Of a stretch of 64,000 nucleotides of DNA, positions 25,386 through 34,089 are shown in pieces. The translations under genes were made by a program, and so were the position numbers. The notes under the pieces were generated by a model. That model ran no database searches. It was not told where the DNA came from and saw nothing but the letters and a program-made list of their open reading frames with translations. Source of the DNA: Desulfogranum marinum (GTDB lineage Bacteria > Desulfobacterota > Desulfobulbia > Desulfobulbales > Desulfobulbaceae); the NCBI RefSeq assembly GCF_016918565.1, contig NZ_JAFFQD010000016.1, forward strand, positions 36,072-100,071. Reading direction: 5' to 3'. Each line of letters starts with the position of its first letter. Position 1 is the stretch's first letter.

Positions 25386-26930
25386 ATGACAAAGATATCA
25401 AAGAGAATCAATCTGCCCATCAACAGAGCGGAAGGTGATCTCGAAATTCAGGTAGAGATCAAAGATGACACGATCGTTGACGCCTGGAGTGCAGGAACCA
25501 TGTATCGTGGATTCGAAGCAATGATGATTGGAAGGGGAGCACGTGATGGCTTAGTGGTCACTCCCCGCGTCTGCGGCATCTGCAGCCTCACTCATCTTAC
25601 CGCAGCGGTTGAGGCTCTGGATGAAATTACCGGGATTGCACCTCCTGACAATGCTCGACGTCTTCGTAATCTTGCTTTGATGGTTGAATCCATCCAAAGC
25701 GATATTCGACAGGCTGTGCTGATGTTCATGGCAGATTTTGCTAATCATGATGCCTACCAACACCATCCATTAGGTGATGATGCACGTCGCAGATATAATC
25801 CATTGGAGGGTGAAAGTGCCATTCAAGTCATCCGGGAAACCAAACGATTACTGCAAATAGTCGCCATTATCGGTGGACAGTGGCCGCATACCTCGTTCAT
25901 GGTACCCGGTGGAGTTACCTCGATCCCTGAAATTGCCAAGATTCAGCAATGTAAATTAATTTTCGAGCGATTTTGTCAATGGTACGAACGGAGTATTCTC
26001 GGTTGCAGTGTTGAACGCTGGAATCGAATCAAAAGCATCAACGACCTTGAGGCCTGGCTTGATGAAAGTTCGTCGCATCGAGAAAGTGAAGTTGGCTTTT
26101 TTATGTGTTTTTCTCGACAGGTAGGTCTTGATGCACTTGGGAAAGGTCCCTGTCGATTTCTTTCCTACGGCAACTATACCCTTCCTGATGAAACAACAGT
26201 AAAAGGAGTTGGAGGCAGACTGTTTCGAGCAGGTTTTTCCACCGGTGTTGAAGTGGAACCGTTTGATTCCTCAATAATTACGGAAGATACCTCTCATGCA
26301 TGGTTTGAAAAAACAGACAAGGCATTGCACCCTTTTGCAGGTGAGACAAAGCCATACGCCTCTGGCCATAGCGGCCGGCAGTATTCATGGATCAAGGCTC
26401 CCCGGTATGGAGGCCAGACCGTAGAAACAGGGCCCTTGGCAGAGATGATTATCAACGGGCACCCCCTTTTTCAGGAGATGGTCAAAGATAAAGGCCCCTC
26501 TGTCTTTGCCCGAGAACTTGCACGTCTTGTTCGTCCTGTTTCACTTCTTGGAGCTATGCGTATATGGCTGGAAGAGCTTTTGGAAAAGAGAAATGAGACC
26601 TTTTATTTTCCGGTTGGAACCATTCCGGACGGTGAAGGTGCCGGGTTGATACAGGCAGCCCGAGGTGCTCTCGGCCACTGGGTAAAGGTAAAGAACAATA
26701 AAATTGCCCATTATCAAATTATTACCCCAACTGCCTGGAACGGCTCTCCGCGCGATAGTTTTGGGGTACGTGGGGCGTGGGAAGAGGCTCTGGTCGGGAC
26801 GACGATTAAAGACATACACAATCCTGTTGAAGCTGGTCATGTGGTCCGATCTTTTGACCCATGCCTTGTTTGTGCCGTCCACTGTATTCAAAAAGGTAGA
26901 AAAAAAGGATTTCTTACGGTTGGTGTGTAG
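25386..26930 (+). CDS. [NiFe] hydrogenase large subunit, group 2 type
   Basis: About 514 residues from the ATG at 25386, which has GAGGAAGG close upstream. The L1 motif RVCGICSLTH and the L2 motif DPCLVCAVH supply the four Ni-Fe cysteines. After the final His there is a 15-residue tail beginning CIQKG, so the subunit needs proteolytic maturation. This differs from classic HoxC/HupV sensor hydrogenases, which end at that His. The next gene, three bases on, is the matching protease. The active site therefore looks complete and capable of H2 turnover. Confidence 0.94.
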   Translation: MTKISKRINLPINRAEGDLEIQVEIKDDTIVDAWSAGTMYRGFEAMMIGRGARDGLVVTPRVCGICSLTHLTAAVEALDEITGIAPPDNARRLRNLALMVESIQSDIRQAVLMFMADFANHDAYQHHPLGDDARRRYNPLEGESAIQVIRETKRLLQIVAIIGGQWPHTSFMVPGGVTSIPEIAKIQQCKLIFERFCQWYERSILGCSVERWNRIKSINDLEAWLDESSSHRESEVGFFMCFSRQVGLDALGKGPCRFLSYGNYTLPDETTVKGVGGRLFRAGFSTGVEVEPFDSSIITEDTSHAWFEKTDKALHPFAGETKPYASGHSGRQYSWIKAPRYGGQTVETGPLAEMIINGHPLFQEMVKDKGPSVFARELARLVRPVSLLGAMRIWLEELLEKRNETFYFPVGTIPDGEGAGLIQAARGALGHWVKVKNNKIAHYQIITPTAWNGSPRDSFGVRGAWEEALVGTTIKDIHNPVEAGHVVRSFDPCLVCAVHCIQKGRKKGFLTVGV

Positions 26931-26933
26931 GTT

Positions 26934-27380
26934 GTGAAGCGCTGTATAATTTGTATCGGCAACCGGTTCATAGCTGATGATTCTGCAGGTCTCGCTGTTT
27001 ATGATAAACTATGTGAGATGCAACCGTTTGGAGCCGAAATTGATCTCGTTGAAGGGGGGGTATCCGGTCTTAATCTTTTATCTTTTTTAGAAAATGGGGG
27101 ACGGGTTGTTTTTGTCGATGCGGTCCGGCGAATGGCCGACCCTGGTGAGGTGGTAGTACTGTCAGCAAAGGATATCGTTTCCACGCTTTCGCAAGACCAT
27201 TTCGGGCATGAGGCGGGGGTACCTTATTTATTATCAGTACTTCCCAAGGTCTGCGAGGGAGAATTACCAGAAGAAATACTGCTTGTCGGCATTGAAGGTG
27301 GGTATACCTTACAAACGATCGAGACTGCAGCTGATTTGAGCCTTACTCTAGCGCTCAAAGGCATGAAGGACTTGGCATGA
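26934..27380 (+). CDS. Hydrogenase maturation protease
   Basis: 148 residues from a GTG at 26934, three bases after the large-subunit stop. It has the HyaD/HybD family layout: an N-terminal IGNRFIADDSAGLAVYDKL with the metal-binding acidic residue, VEGGVSGLNLLSFL, VFVDAVRR, and the conserved His region in DHFGHEAG. It would cut the tail from the upstream large subunit after nickel insertion. It overlaps the kinase gene by four bases. A second, distinct protease serves the other hydrogenase at 53983. Confidence 0.92.
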   Translation: MKRCIICIGNRFIADDSAGLAVYDKLCEMQPFGAEIDLVEGGVSGLNLLSFLENGGRVVFVDAVRRMADPGEVVVLSAKDIVSTLSQDHFGHEAGVPYLLSVLPKVCEGELPEEILLVGIEGGYTLQTIETAADLSLTLALKGMKDLA

Positions 27381-30211
27381 CGGGAAAAAGTAAAAAAGAA
27401 CTGCAGATGGAAATCGACATGCTGCGGAGTGAACTTAAAGTAGCGAGGGAAGCCGCTGAAATAACCTCTGAATTTGTTGTTAAACAATTTGAGCAAACCG
27501 AACGTATGTTGCATCGTGCGCAAATGGCGGATGCCGAACGGCAGGCCGTACTTGATGCTGCGACCCAACTCTCCATCATCGCCACTAACCTTGATGGAAC
27601 CATTCAGCTGTTTAGTAAAGGCGCCGCAACGCTTTTGGGATACCATCCTGATGAAATGGTCGGTAAGCATAATATTCTTTCCCTTCATCTTTCCGAAGAA
27701 CTTGATCATTACGGCAAAGAGATGAGTGCTCTCCCCGAATCGGACCTTCATAACATGAAGGTCTTTGATCAGTTCGTTAAGCAAAAGCATAGTAGGGCAC
27801 GTGAATGGATTTACGTGTGCAAAGACGGCAACCATCTACCTGTAAGTCTTTCAATCACCAGTCTTTCCGATCCGGGGGGAGGAAGCAAAGTCGGTTATCT
27901 GTTTACAGCCATGGATATGACTCTGCAAAAACAGATGGAAAGAGAGTTAATACACTCAAAGGAGCTGGCTGAATCAGCCAATACATCGAAAGGTGATTTT
28001 TTGGCGCGAATGAGCCATGAAATTCGGACTCCAATGAATGGTATCATCGGTATGACCTCTTTATTGCAGAAGACACCATTGATTCCGAAACAATCTGACT
28101 ATGTCGATAAAGTACTGCTTTCCGCAAACACGCTGCTCAATCTTATAAATGACATCCTTGATTTTTCTAAGATCGATGCCGGCAAGCTCCATCTTGAAGA
28201 GGTTCCCTTTAGCTTGGAAGATGTTCTTGGTAACATCGCAAATGTGGTCGGCATGCAGGCTGAGGAAAAAGGGCTTGAATTCCTCTTTCACGTGGATCCC
28301 CAAATAAATTACTGCCTTATAGGCGACCCTTTACGATTGGGCCAGGTATTGATGAACCTGGCAGGCAATGCCGTAAAATTTACAGAACAAGGAGAAATCG
28401 TAATCTCCGTTCTGTTGGAGGACCTTCAAAAGGATGAATTGACACTTCAATTTTCTGTTCGTGATACAGGTATCGGTTTGCAAAAGGACCAAGTTTCCGG
28501 GCTTTTTTCTGCGTTCAGCCAGGCTGATGATTCGATTACCAGGAAATACGGCGGCACTGGGCTTGGCCTTGCCATCTGTAAACAACTGGCAGAGATGATG
28601 GGAGGACGGATATGGGCGGTAAGCGAACCTGGACAAGGCTCGGATTTCTTTTTTACAACCAAGCTTCGTATCTCTGCCAAGAAGAAAAACCAACGTTCGA
28701 GAAGAGGGAAACTGCCTGAAGGGCTGCGGGCTCTTGTAGTCGATGACAATAAGACGGCACGAGATGTTCTCGTCTCTATACTCACCTCACTAAGCATAAC
28801 CGTTGACACCGCTGTTGATGGCCAATCGGCAATAAAACTTCTTAATGAGGCCATGGAACAAGGAGTGGCGTACGATGTGGTTCTACTTGACTGGATAATG
28901 CCGGGGATAGACGGCATCGAAACGGCAAGAAGAATTAAATCCCATACATCCCATGCGAAAATTCCTGCAATGTTGATGGTGACGGCCAATGGCAGGGAAG
29001 AGGCGTATGCAGAGGCCGCTAACGTTGGCATGGATGCGTTCTTGTTAAAGCCCGTATATGCCTCCGTCATCTATGACACATTACTCGAAAATCTCGGTAT
29101 TGGAACTATTTCAGGGACGAGGAGGATCAAGGATACAAAACAGGATATAGATTTAGAGAAAATTCAGGGAGCACGCATTCTGCTTGTTGACGATAATAGT
29201 ATTAATCGTCAGGTTGCGACGGAATTACTCGAAGATGTGGGGATAACGGTTAAAACCGCAGCAAATGGGAAAGAATGCCTTGCTGCTCTTAGTCGCGAAC
29301 AATTTGACCTTGTGTTAATGGATATTCAGATGCCGGATATGGATGGTCTTGAAGCAACCAGAAGGATTCGTCAGGAGAGTCGATACATGGACTTGCCGAT
29401 TATTGCCATGACTGCTCACGCCATGTCCGGTGATCGCGAAAAAAGTATCGCCGCCGGGATGAATGAACATATAACCAAGCCTATTGATCCGGATATACTG
29501 TATCGGGCACTGCGGCAATGGATACCTGCAAAACAACTCGATCAGCAGGATAGCCGGATTATTGTTCCTCTTGCTCCTGCCGAAGAGAATCACCTTGATG
29601 CGCTACCTATCATGCCTGGTATTAATCAGGAACAAGCATTGAAGGTGTTAAACGGTAAGTACCAGCTGTTTCTTACTATGCTTTATGACTTCCAGAAAAG
29701 CTACAGTACCCTGCCTACTCTCCTGCGAGAGTTTTCCAGAACCAACCGATGGGATCGTATACAAGAGTATGCACACACTGTTAAAGGGGTGTCTGGATAT
29801 ATTGGAGCTGCCTCATTATTGAAAAAAGCTGAGGCCGTGGAACATGCCTTGAAAAAAGGGCAAAGTGAAGAGGCAACGGTTCTGCTTATACCTTTTATCG
29901 ACGAGGCAGATAGAGTTCTTTCCTCTCTCTGCCTTCTTCCAGCAAAGGAAGAAGGCGTTGTTACGCAACCTGATAAGGTTGTCCCCGTTGAGCAGGCCGA
30001 TATTCAGCAAAAGGGAAAACTCTTACAACAACTCATCATTCACCTGCAACAAGGTGAGGTGGCGGCTGAAGAACAATTTGGGGAAATTAAAAAAGGATTG
30101 TCCGGTCGTGGGATGGATAAACAGCTACAAGCTCTCGCTCAACTGATTGAGGACATTGAATATGAGCAAGCCGCTGAATCGGCAAGAGAGCTCTTAACGC
30201 TAATTCAGTAA
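27377..30211 (+). CDS. Hybrid sensor histidine kinase (PAS-HisKA-HATPase-REC-REC-HPt)
   Basis: 944 residues, soluble. Order: coiled coil (about 5-55), PAS (about 58-185), HisKA with His214 (RMSHEIRTPMNG), ATPase (NLAGNAVKFTE, DTGIGL, GGTGLGLAIC), receiver 1 with Asp505 (VVLLDWIMPG), receiver 2 with Asp649 (LVLMDIQMPD), and an HPt domain with His800 (AHTVKGVSGYIG). This is a full phosphorelay in one chain, of the BarA type. The absence of membrane helices fits a cytosolic partner, and the four-base overlap with the hydrogenase protease gene ties it to the group 2 hydrogenase. HoxJ/HupT kinases of known H2 sensors also have a PAS domain that binds the hydrogenase; here the kinase is much more elaborate. 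Confidence 0.94.
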   Translation: MTGKSKKELQMEIDMLRSELKVAREAAEITSEFVVKQFEQTERMLHRAQMADAERQAVLDAATQLSIIATNLDGTIQLFSKGAATLLGYHPDEMVGKHNILSLHLSEELDHYGKEMSALPESDLHNMKVFDQFVKQKHSRAREWIYVCKDGNHLPVSLSITSLSDPGGGSKVGYLFTAMDMTLQKQMERELIHSKELAESANTSKGDFLARMSHEIRTPMNGIIGMTSLLQKTPLIPKQSDYVDKVLLSANTLLNLINDILDFSKIDAGKLHLEEVPFSLEDVLGNIANVVGMQAEEKGLEFLFHVDPQINYCLIGDPLRLGQVLMNLAGNAVKFTEQGEIVISVLLEDLQKDELTLQFSVRDTGIGLQKDQVSGLFSAFSQADDSITRKYGGTGLGLAICKQLAEMMGGRIWAVSEPGQGSDFFFTTKLRISAKKKNQRSRRGKLPEGLRALVVDDNKTARDVLVSILTSLSITVDTAVDGQSAIKLLNEAMEQGVAYDVVLLDWIMPGIDGIETARRIKSHTSHAKIPAMLMVTANGREEAYAEAANVGMDAFLLKPVYASVIYDTLLENLGIGTISGTRRIKDTKQDIDLEKIQGARILLVDDNSINRQVATELLEDVGITVKTAANGKECLAALSREQFDLVLMDIQMPDMDGLEATRRIRQESRYMDLPIIAMTAHAMSGDREKSIAAGMNEHITKPIDPDILYRALRQWIPAKQLDQQDSRIIVPLAPAEENHLDALPIMPGINQEQALKVLNGKYQLFLTMLYDFQKSYSTLPTLLREFSRTNRWDRIQEYAHTVKGVSGYIGAASLLKKAEAVEHALKKGQSEEATVLLIPFIDEADRVLSSLCLLPAKEEGVVTQPDKVVPVEQADIQQKGKLLQQLIIHLQQGEVAAEEQFGEIKKGLSGRGMDKQLQALAQLIEDIEYEQAAESARELLTLIQ

Positions 30212-30227
30212 AAGAGTCGTAACGATT

Positions 30228-31145
30228 ATGGCGCAAGGTGATAAAAAAGAACGTATTCTGATTGTCGATGATGAAAAAATGAACCTGAAAGTGCTGGCTG
30301 ATCTGCTTAAGGAAGATTATTCCCTTGTACTCGCCAGAAGTGGTTCTCAGGCATTGAAACATGCACTAAGTGACAGTCCACCTGACTTAATTTTACTCGA
30401 TGTCGTTATGCCTGAAATGGGAGGCTACGAGGTCATCAAAAATCTGAAAAACAACGACCGTACGAAAAAAATCCCTGTTATCTTCGTCACTTCTCTTAAT
30501 TCAATAGAAGATGAAGAACAAGGGCTCAGGCTTGGGGCTGTAGACTATATCGCAAAACCCTTTTCTCCACCGATCGTGAAAATGCGTGTTCGAAATCATT
30601 TACGTATTGTTCATCAATATAATTTGTTGGATCAACTGGCTTATCTCGACGGCCTAACGGAAATCCCCAATCGCCGTCGATTTGGAATAGTTTTCGATAA
30701 TGAATGGTCACGTGCAATTCGTAATAAAACGCCTCTTTCCCTGGCCATGTTGGATGTGGATTATTTTAAACAGTATAATGATAACTATGGACATGCAATG
30801 GGAGACATTGCTTTGCAAGATATAGCAAAATCTTTGCAAACATCCCTTTTGCGTCCTGCTGATTTTATTGCTAGATACGGTGGCGAAGAGTTTGTAATGA
30901 TACTCCCAGAGACAGATCTTGACAGCGCAAAGGTCGTTGCTGAGCGATGCCTCTACCAGGTCACAGCTCTTAAAATTCCCCATGAGTACTCCCCTGTGGC
31001 CGATTATTTATCCATTAGTATAGGGGTGGTCACGATAAATAAACATGATGATCTCTTTCGGAATGACCTCCTGTCGATAGCAGATAAGTATCTCTATACA
31101 GCAAAACAGAATGGCAGGAATCGTGTCTACGCCAGTTCCAACTGA
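30228..31145 (+). CDS. Response regulator with diguanylate cyclase output (REC-GGDEF)
   Basis: 305 residues. The receiver domain (about 10-125) has VDDEK, Asp58 in LILLDVVMPE and the KP signature (DYIAKPFSPP). The GGDEF domain (about 140-300) has an intact GGEEF at 218-222, so it should make c-di-GMP. A product-inhibition I-site RPAD lies at 209-212, exactly five residues before. The PleD/WspR-like layout means phosphorylation probably drives dimerisation and activity. It starts 16 bases after the hybrid kinase, whose HPt domain is the likely phosphate donor, so the operon would couple H2 to c-di-GMP. Confidence 0.95.
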   Translation: MAQGDKKERILIVDDEKMNLKVLADLLKEDYSLVLARSGSQALKHALSDSPPDLILLDVVMPEMGGYEVIKNLKNNDRTKKIPVIFVTSLNSIEDEEQGLRLGAVDYIAKPFSPPIVKMRVRNHLRIVHQYNLLDQLAYLDGLTEIPNRRRFGIVFDNEWSRAIRNKTPLSLAMLDVDYFKQYNDNYGHAMGDIALQDIAKSLQTSLLRPADFIARYGGEEFVMILPETDLDSAKVVAERCLYQVTALKIPHEYSPVADYLSISIGVVTINKHDDLFRNDLLSIADKYLYTAKQNGRNRVYASSN

Positions 31146-31171
31146 AAGAAAAGAATTATGCTCGATAAGTA

Positions 31172-31918
31172 TCAGCGCTGTTCAACAAGTCCCATTTCCA
31201 TGTAATGGGACAACTTTTTGCAAAGATCATCCACTGCGGCGCTTAGAATAGCTGCTCCTGTTTCCCGGTCAGCCAGCCAGGGGGCAGAGTCCATCCGTCC
31301 ATCCGGGTAGGTCGTTTTCATCTCTGCTGCAGTCATGGGCCAGTATGTGTCCTGTACATCTACTTTTCCAGGGCTGGTTTCTTTATGGGTAAATGCTTCA
31401 GGCCGCATATGCATGGTTAACGAAATCTCAGAAGGGGTTGCGTGCCTCCCTTCCTTGTGATCAAAGCATTTGCTGTTAAACCGTTTCACTCCTGTGCACT
31501 CGTACCAGGAAAAGATTTCCAATATGCCCGGAATATTCTCCATTTTACTTTGCTGAAAAGCTGTTCGCAGGGCATGCCGATTCCCACCGTGGCCATTGAT
31601 AAAAAAAATGCGCCTGAATCCGTGGCCGGCAAACGAGCGAATAAGGTCGCAACAGACGGCAATCATGGTATTTGGACTGAAGGTGGCGCTTCCTGCAAAT
31701 TGCATATGGTGGGGCGAAATACCGTAGTTCACGGTTGGCGCCACCATAATGCCTAACTTTTCGCCTGCAGATCTGGCCACTGCCTCAGCGGCAATAAAAT
31801 CAGTCCCTATCAAGCCGTAGGGGCTGTGTTGCTCAACCGCACCGATGGGAATGAGCAGGGTGTCGTTTTTTTGCAGGTACGCCTCAACTTCAGGAAAAGA
31901 GCATTCTTCAAGCAGCAC
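31172..31918 (-). CDS. Creatininase-family amidohydrolase
   Basis: 248 residues with LLIPIGAVEQHSPYGLIGTDFIAAE (metal ligands Glu, His and Asp), the ISPHHMQFAGSATFSP segment and FINGHGGN. These are the metal-binding motifs of the creatininase/MftE family, including riboflavin-pathway amide hydrolases. The length is typical. The specific substrate is unknown and no cofactor-peptide genes are nearby, so mycofactocin-type function is unlikely. It is convergent with the diguanylate cyclase gene, 26 bases apart. Confidence 0.85.
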   Translation of the reverse strand: MLLEECSFPEVEAYLQKNDTLLIPIGAVEQHSPYGLIGTDFIAAEAVARSAGEKLGIMVAPTVNYGISPHHMQFAGSATFSPNTMIAVCCDLIRSFAGHGFRRIFFINGHGGNRHALRTAFQQSKMENIPGILEIFSWYECTGVKRFNSKCFDHKEGRHATPSEISLTMHMRPEAFTHKETSPGKVDVQDTYWPMTAAEMKTTYPDGRMDSAPWLADRETGAAILSAAVDDLCKKLSHYMEMGLVEQR

Positions 31919-32307
31919 TTGTCGCCTCCATTATGGGGATTGTATTGTGGGGTGGGAACGTTGATGAGCTGTCCCCTGAATTCCCCCTGATCAACCTATA
32001 ACAGGTAACCTCACCTTCATCTCAAGCTGTAACTGTTATGCAGTGCTCCCTTTTCCTGCTTGAGCATCCGCAGAGTAAGCGCTGATACCATAGAGCATTG
32101 CTGAGCAGTTACCGGATTTTTTAATATTCCCACAGGTTGGCGGCAATTGTAAACCGTATAGTGTTTATTGATGGTTGCTTTCTTTCATCTGGTTGCAGAA
32201 AATGACTTTATTTTTTGTATTAAAATTTTATAATTACGAAGATTGTGATAAGAATTCTCGTTTTTTTTAGGGAGAATAAAATTACTGCTTCCGCAGGAGT
32301 TACTGAT
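31919..32307. other. Divergent promoter region
   Basis: Between the creatininase gene and the oxidoreductase operon. It ends in an AT-rich stretch (about 32200-32245) that is the likely promoter area of the operon. No gene, terminator or recognised riboswitch is seen. Confidence 0.4.
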
Positions 32308-34089
32308 TTGAAACCTACAAATATCAAAGATATTGAATATTTTCACAAGGTCATAGATTGCCAGTGGGCCTGTCCCGCGCATACGCCGGTACCGGAATAT
32401 ATACGGTTGATCAATGAAAAACGTTATGACGAAGCCTACATGATCAATTGGGTTTCCAACGTGTTTCCAGGTATTTTGGGGCGTGTTTGCGATCGTCCCT
32501 GCGAGCCGGCTTGCAGGAGAGGGCGTGTCGAGGATGACGCTGTTGCTATCTGTAGGTTGAAACGGGTTGCTGCTGATAATAGAAAAGAAAATATTGAAAC
32601 ATTTTTCCCTCCGATTCCTGATCGGAAAAATGGGAAAAGAATTGCACTCATCGGTGGCGGTCCGGCCTCGTTGACTGTTGCCCGCGATCTGTTGCCCCTT
32701 GGGTACGAAGTGGATCTATACGATGATCAGTCCACTGGGGGGGGCTTCATGCGTAGTCAGGTCCCTTCCTTTCGCTTACCGGAACGTGTTTTGAACGAAG
32801 AGGTCGGCTACATCCTCGACATGGGGGTAACCACTCATTTTAATCATTATGTGAGCAGCATGCGAGATATGCTGGCTAAAGACTATGATGCCGTTTTTGT
32901 CGGGACCGGAGCACCCAAGGGGAGAGATCTTCCTGATCTACCCGGCAGGAAAGACGGGGATGCTTCTATCCATGTAGGTATTGACTGGCTTGCCTCCGTT
33001 GTTTTTCGGCATGTAGAATCCATCGGGAAGAAGGTGCTGGTTTTGGGCGGCGGCAACACGGCCATGGATTGCTGCCGTACGGCCAGAAGGCTTGGCGGCG
33101 AGGATGTTCGGATTGTTGTTCGCAGTCCTAAAGCGGAAATGAAGGCCTCTCCCTGGGAAATAGAGGATGCAGAGCGGGAAGACATTCCCATTTATGAGAA
33201 TCATGTTCCTGTTGATTTTGTTGTTGAGCAAGGCAAGCTTGTCGGCATGCATTTTGAGAGGGTTGAGGCCCGCTACGACGACCAGGGCAAACGAACCCTG
33301 GTGCCCACTGGCGAACCTCTTGTGTTCATGGAGTGCGACGAAGTATTGATCGCCGTGGGGCAGCTCAATGCATTTCCATGGATTGAGGAGGATGTTGGCA
33401 TCGAATTTGATGAATGGGGCTTGCCTGTTTTAAAAGAAGGTACCTTCCAATCCAGTCTTGAGCATGTGTTTTTTGGCGGTGATGCCGCCTTTGGACCGAA
33501 AAATATAATTACGGCTGTTGCCCATGGGCATGAGGCCGCAATTTCCATAGATCTTTTTTGCCGCGGAGAGTCCCTTGCTGTACGGCCACTGCCCAAAGTG
33601 CATCTGGAGGGGCAGAAGATGGGTGTTCACGACTGGCTGTATCATAATCAGATAGATGATGAGCACAGGCAGGCAGTCCCAATGATGGACAAGGCCAAGA
33701 GCTTAAAAGACAGATTGCTTGAAGTAGAATTGGGTTTTGATCAGGTTGTTGGTCATACGGAAACCCTGCGCTGTCTCAATTGCGACGTGCAGACCGTCTT
33801 TCGTTTTGAAGAGTGTATCGAGTGCGATGCCTGCGTTGATTCGTGTCCGGAACGGTGCATTAACTTTGTTGATAATGGAACAGAGGAAGAGTTGCGCATC
33901 CGGCTCCTCGCACCTGCAAAGCAGCTTGACCAGGATCTCTACGTTTCAGATGTACTGCCTACGGGCAGGGTAATGGTCAAAGATGAAAATGTCTGTCTTC
34001 ATTGCGGCATCTGCGCTGAAAGATGCCCAACCTCGGCCTGGGAAATGCAGAAATACACCTACAAAATACCACTTGCGGGTCATAAATGA
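32308..34089 (+). CDS. GltD-like FAD/NAD(P) oxidoreductase with two C-terminal 4Fe-4S sites
   Basis: About 593 residues from a TTG at 32308 with AGGAG 8 bases before; an in-frame GTG at 32245 has no site. The N-terminal Fe-S domain has CQWACPAHTPVPEY and GRVCDRPCEPACRRG. Next comes a GltD-type flavin fold with IALIGGGPASL (FAD) and VLVLGGGNTAMDC (NAD(P)H). The C-terminal ferredoxin domain has CIECDACVDSCPERC and CLHCGICAERCP. It would pass electrons between NAD(P)H and the 2-oxoacid oxidoreductase encoded by the next two genes, with which it overlaps by four bases. This makes a pyridine-nucleotide-linked oxidoreductase possible without free ferredoxin. Confidence 0.88.
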   Translation: MKPTNIKDIEYFHKVIDCQWACPAHTPVPEYIRLINEKRYDEAYMINWVSNVFPGILGRVCDRPCEPACRRGRVEDDAVAICRLKRVAADNRKENIETFFPPIPDRKNGKRIALIGGGPASLTVARDLLPLGYEVDLYDDQSTGGGFMRSQVPSFRLPERVLNEEVGYILDMGVTTHFNHYVSSMRDMLAKDYDAVFVGTGAPKGRDLPDLPGRKDGDASIHVGIDWLASVVFRHVESIGKKVLVLGGGNTAMDCCRTARRLGGEDVRIVVRSPKAEMKASPWEIEDAEREDIPIYENHVPVDFVVEQGKLVGMHFERVEARYDDQGKRTLVPTGEPLVFMECDEVLIAVGQLNAFPWIEEDVGIEFDEWGLPVLKEGTFQSSLEHVFFGGDAAFGPKNIITAVAHGHEAAISIDLFCRGESLAVRPLPKVHLEGQKMGVHDWLYHNQIDDEHRQAVPMMDKAKSLKDRLLEVELGFDQVVGHTETLRCLNCDVQTVFRFEECIECDACVDSCPERCINFVDNGTEEELRIRLLAPAKQLDQDLYVSDVLPTGRVMVKDENVCLHCGICAERCPTSAWEMQKYTYKIPLAGHK

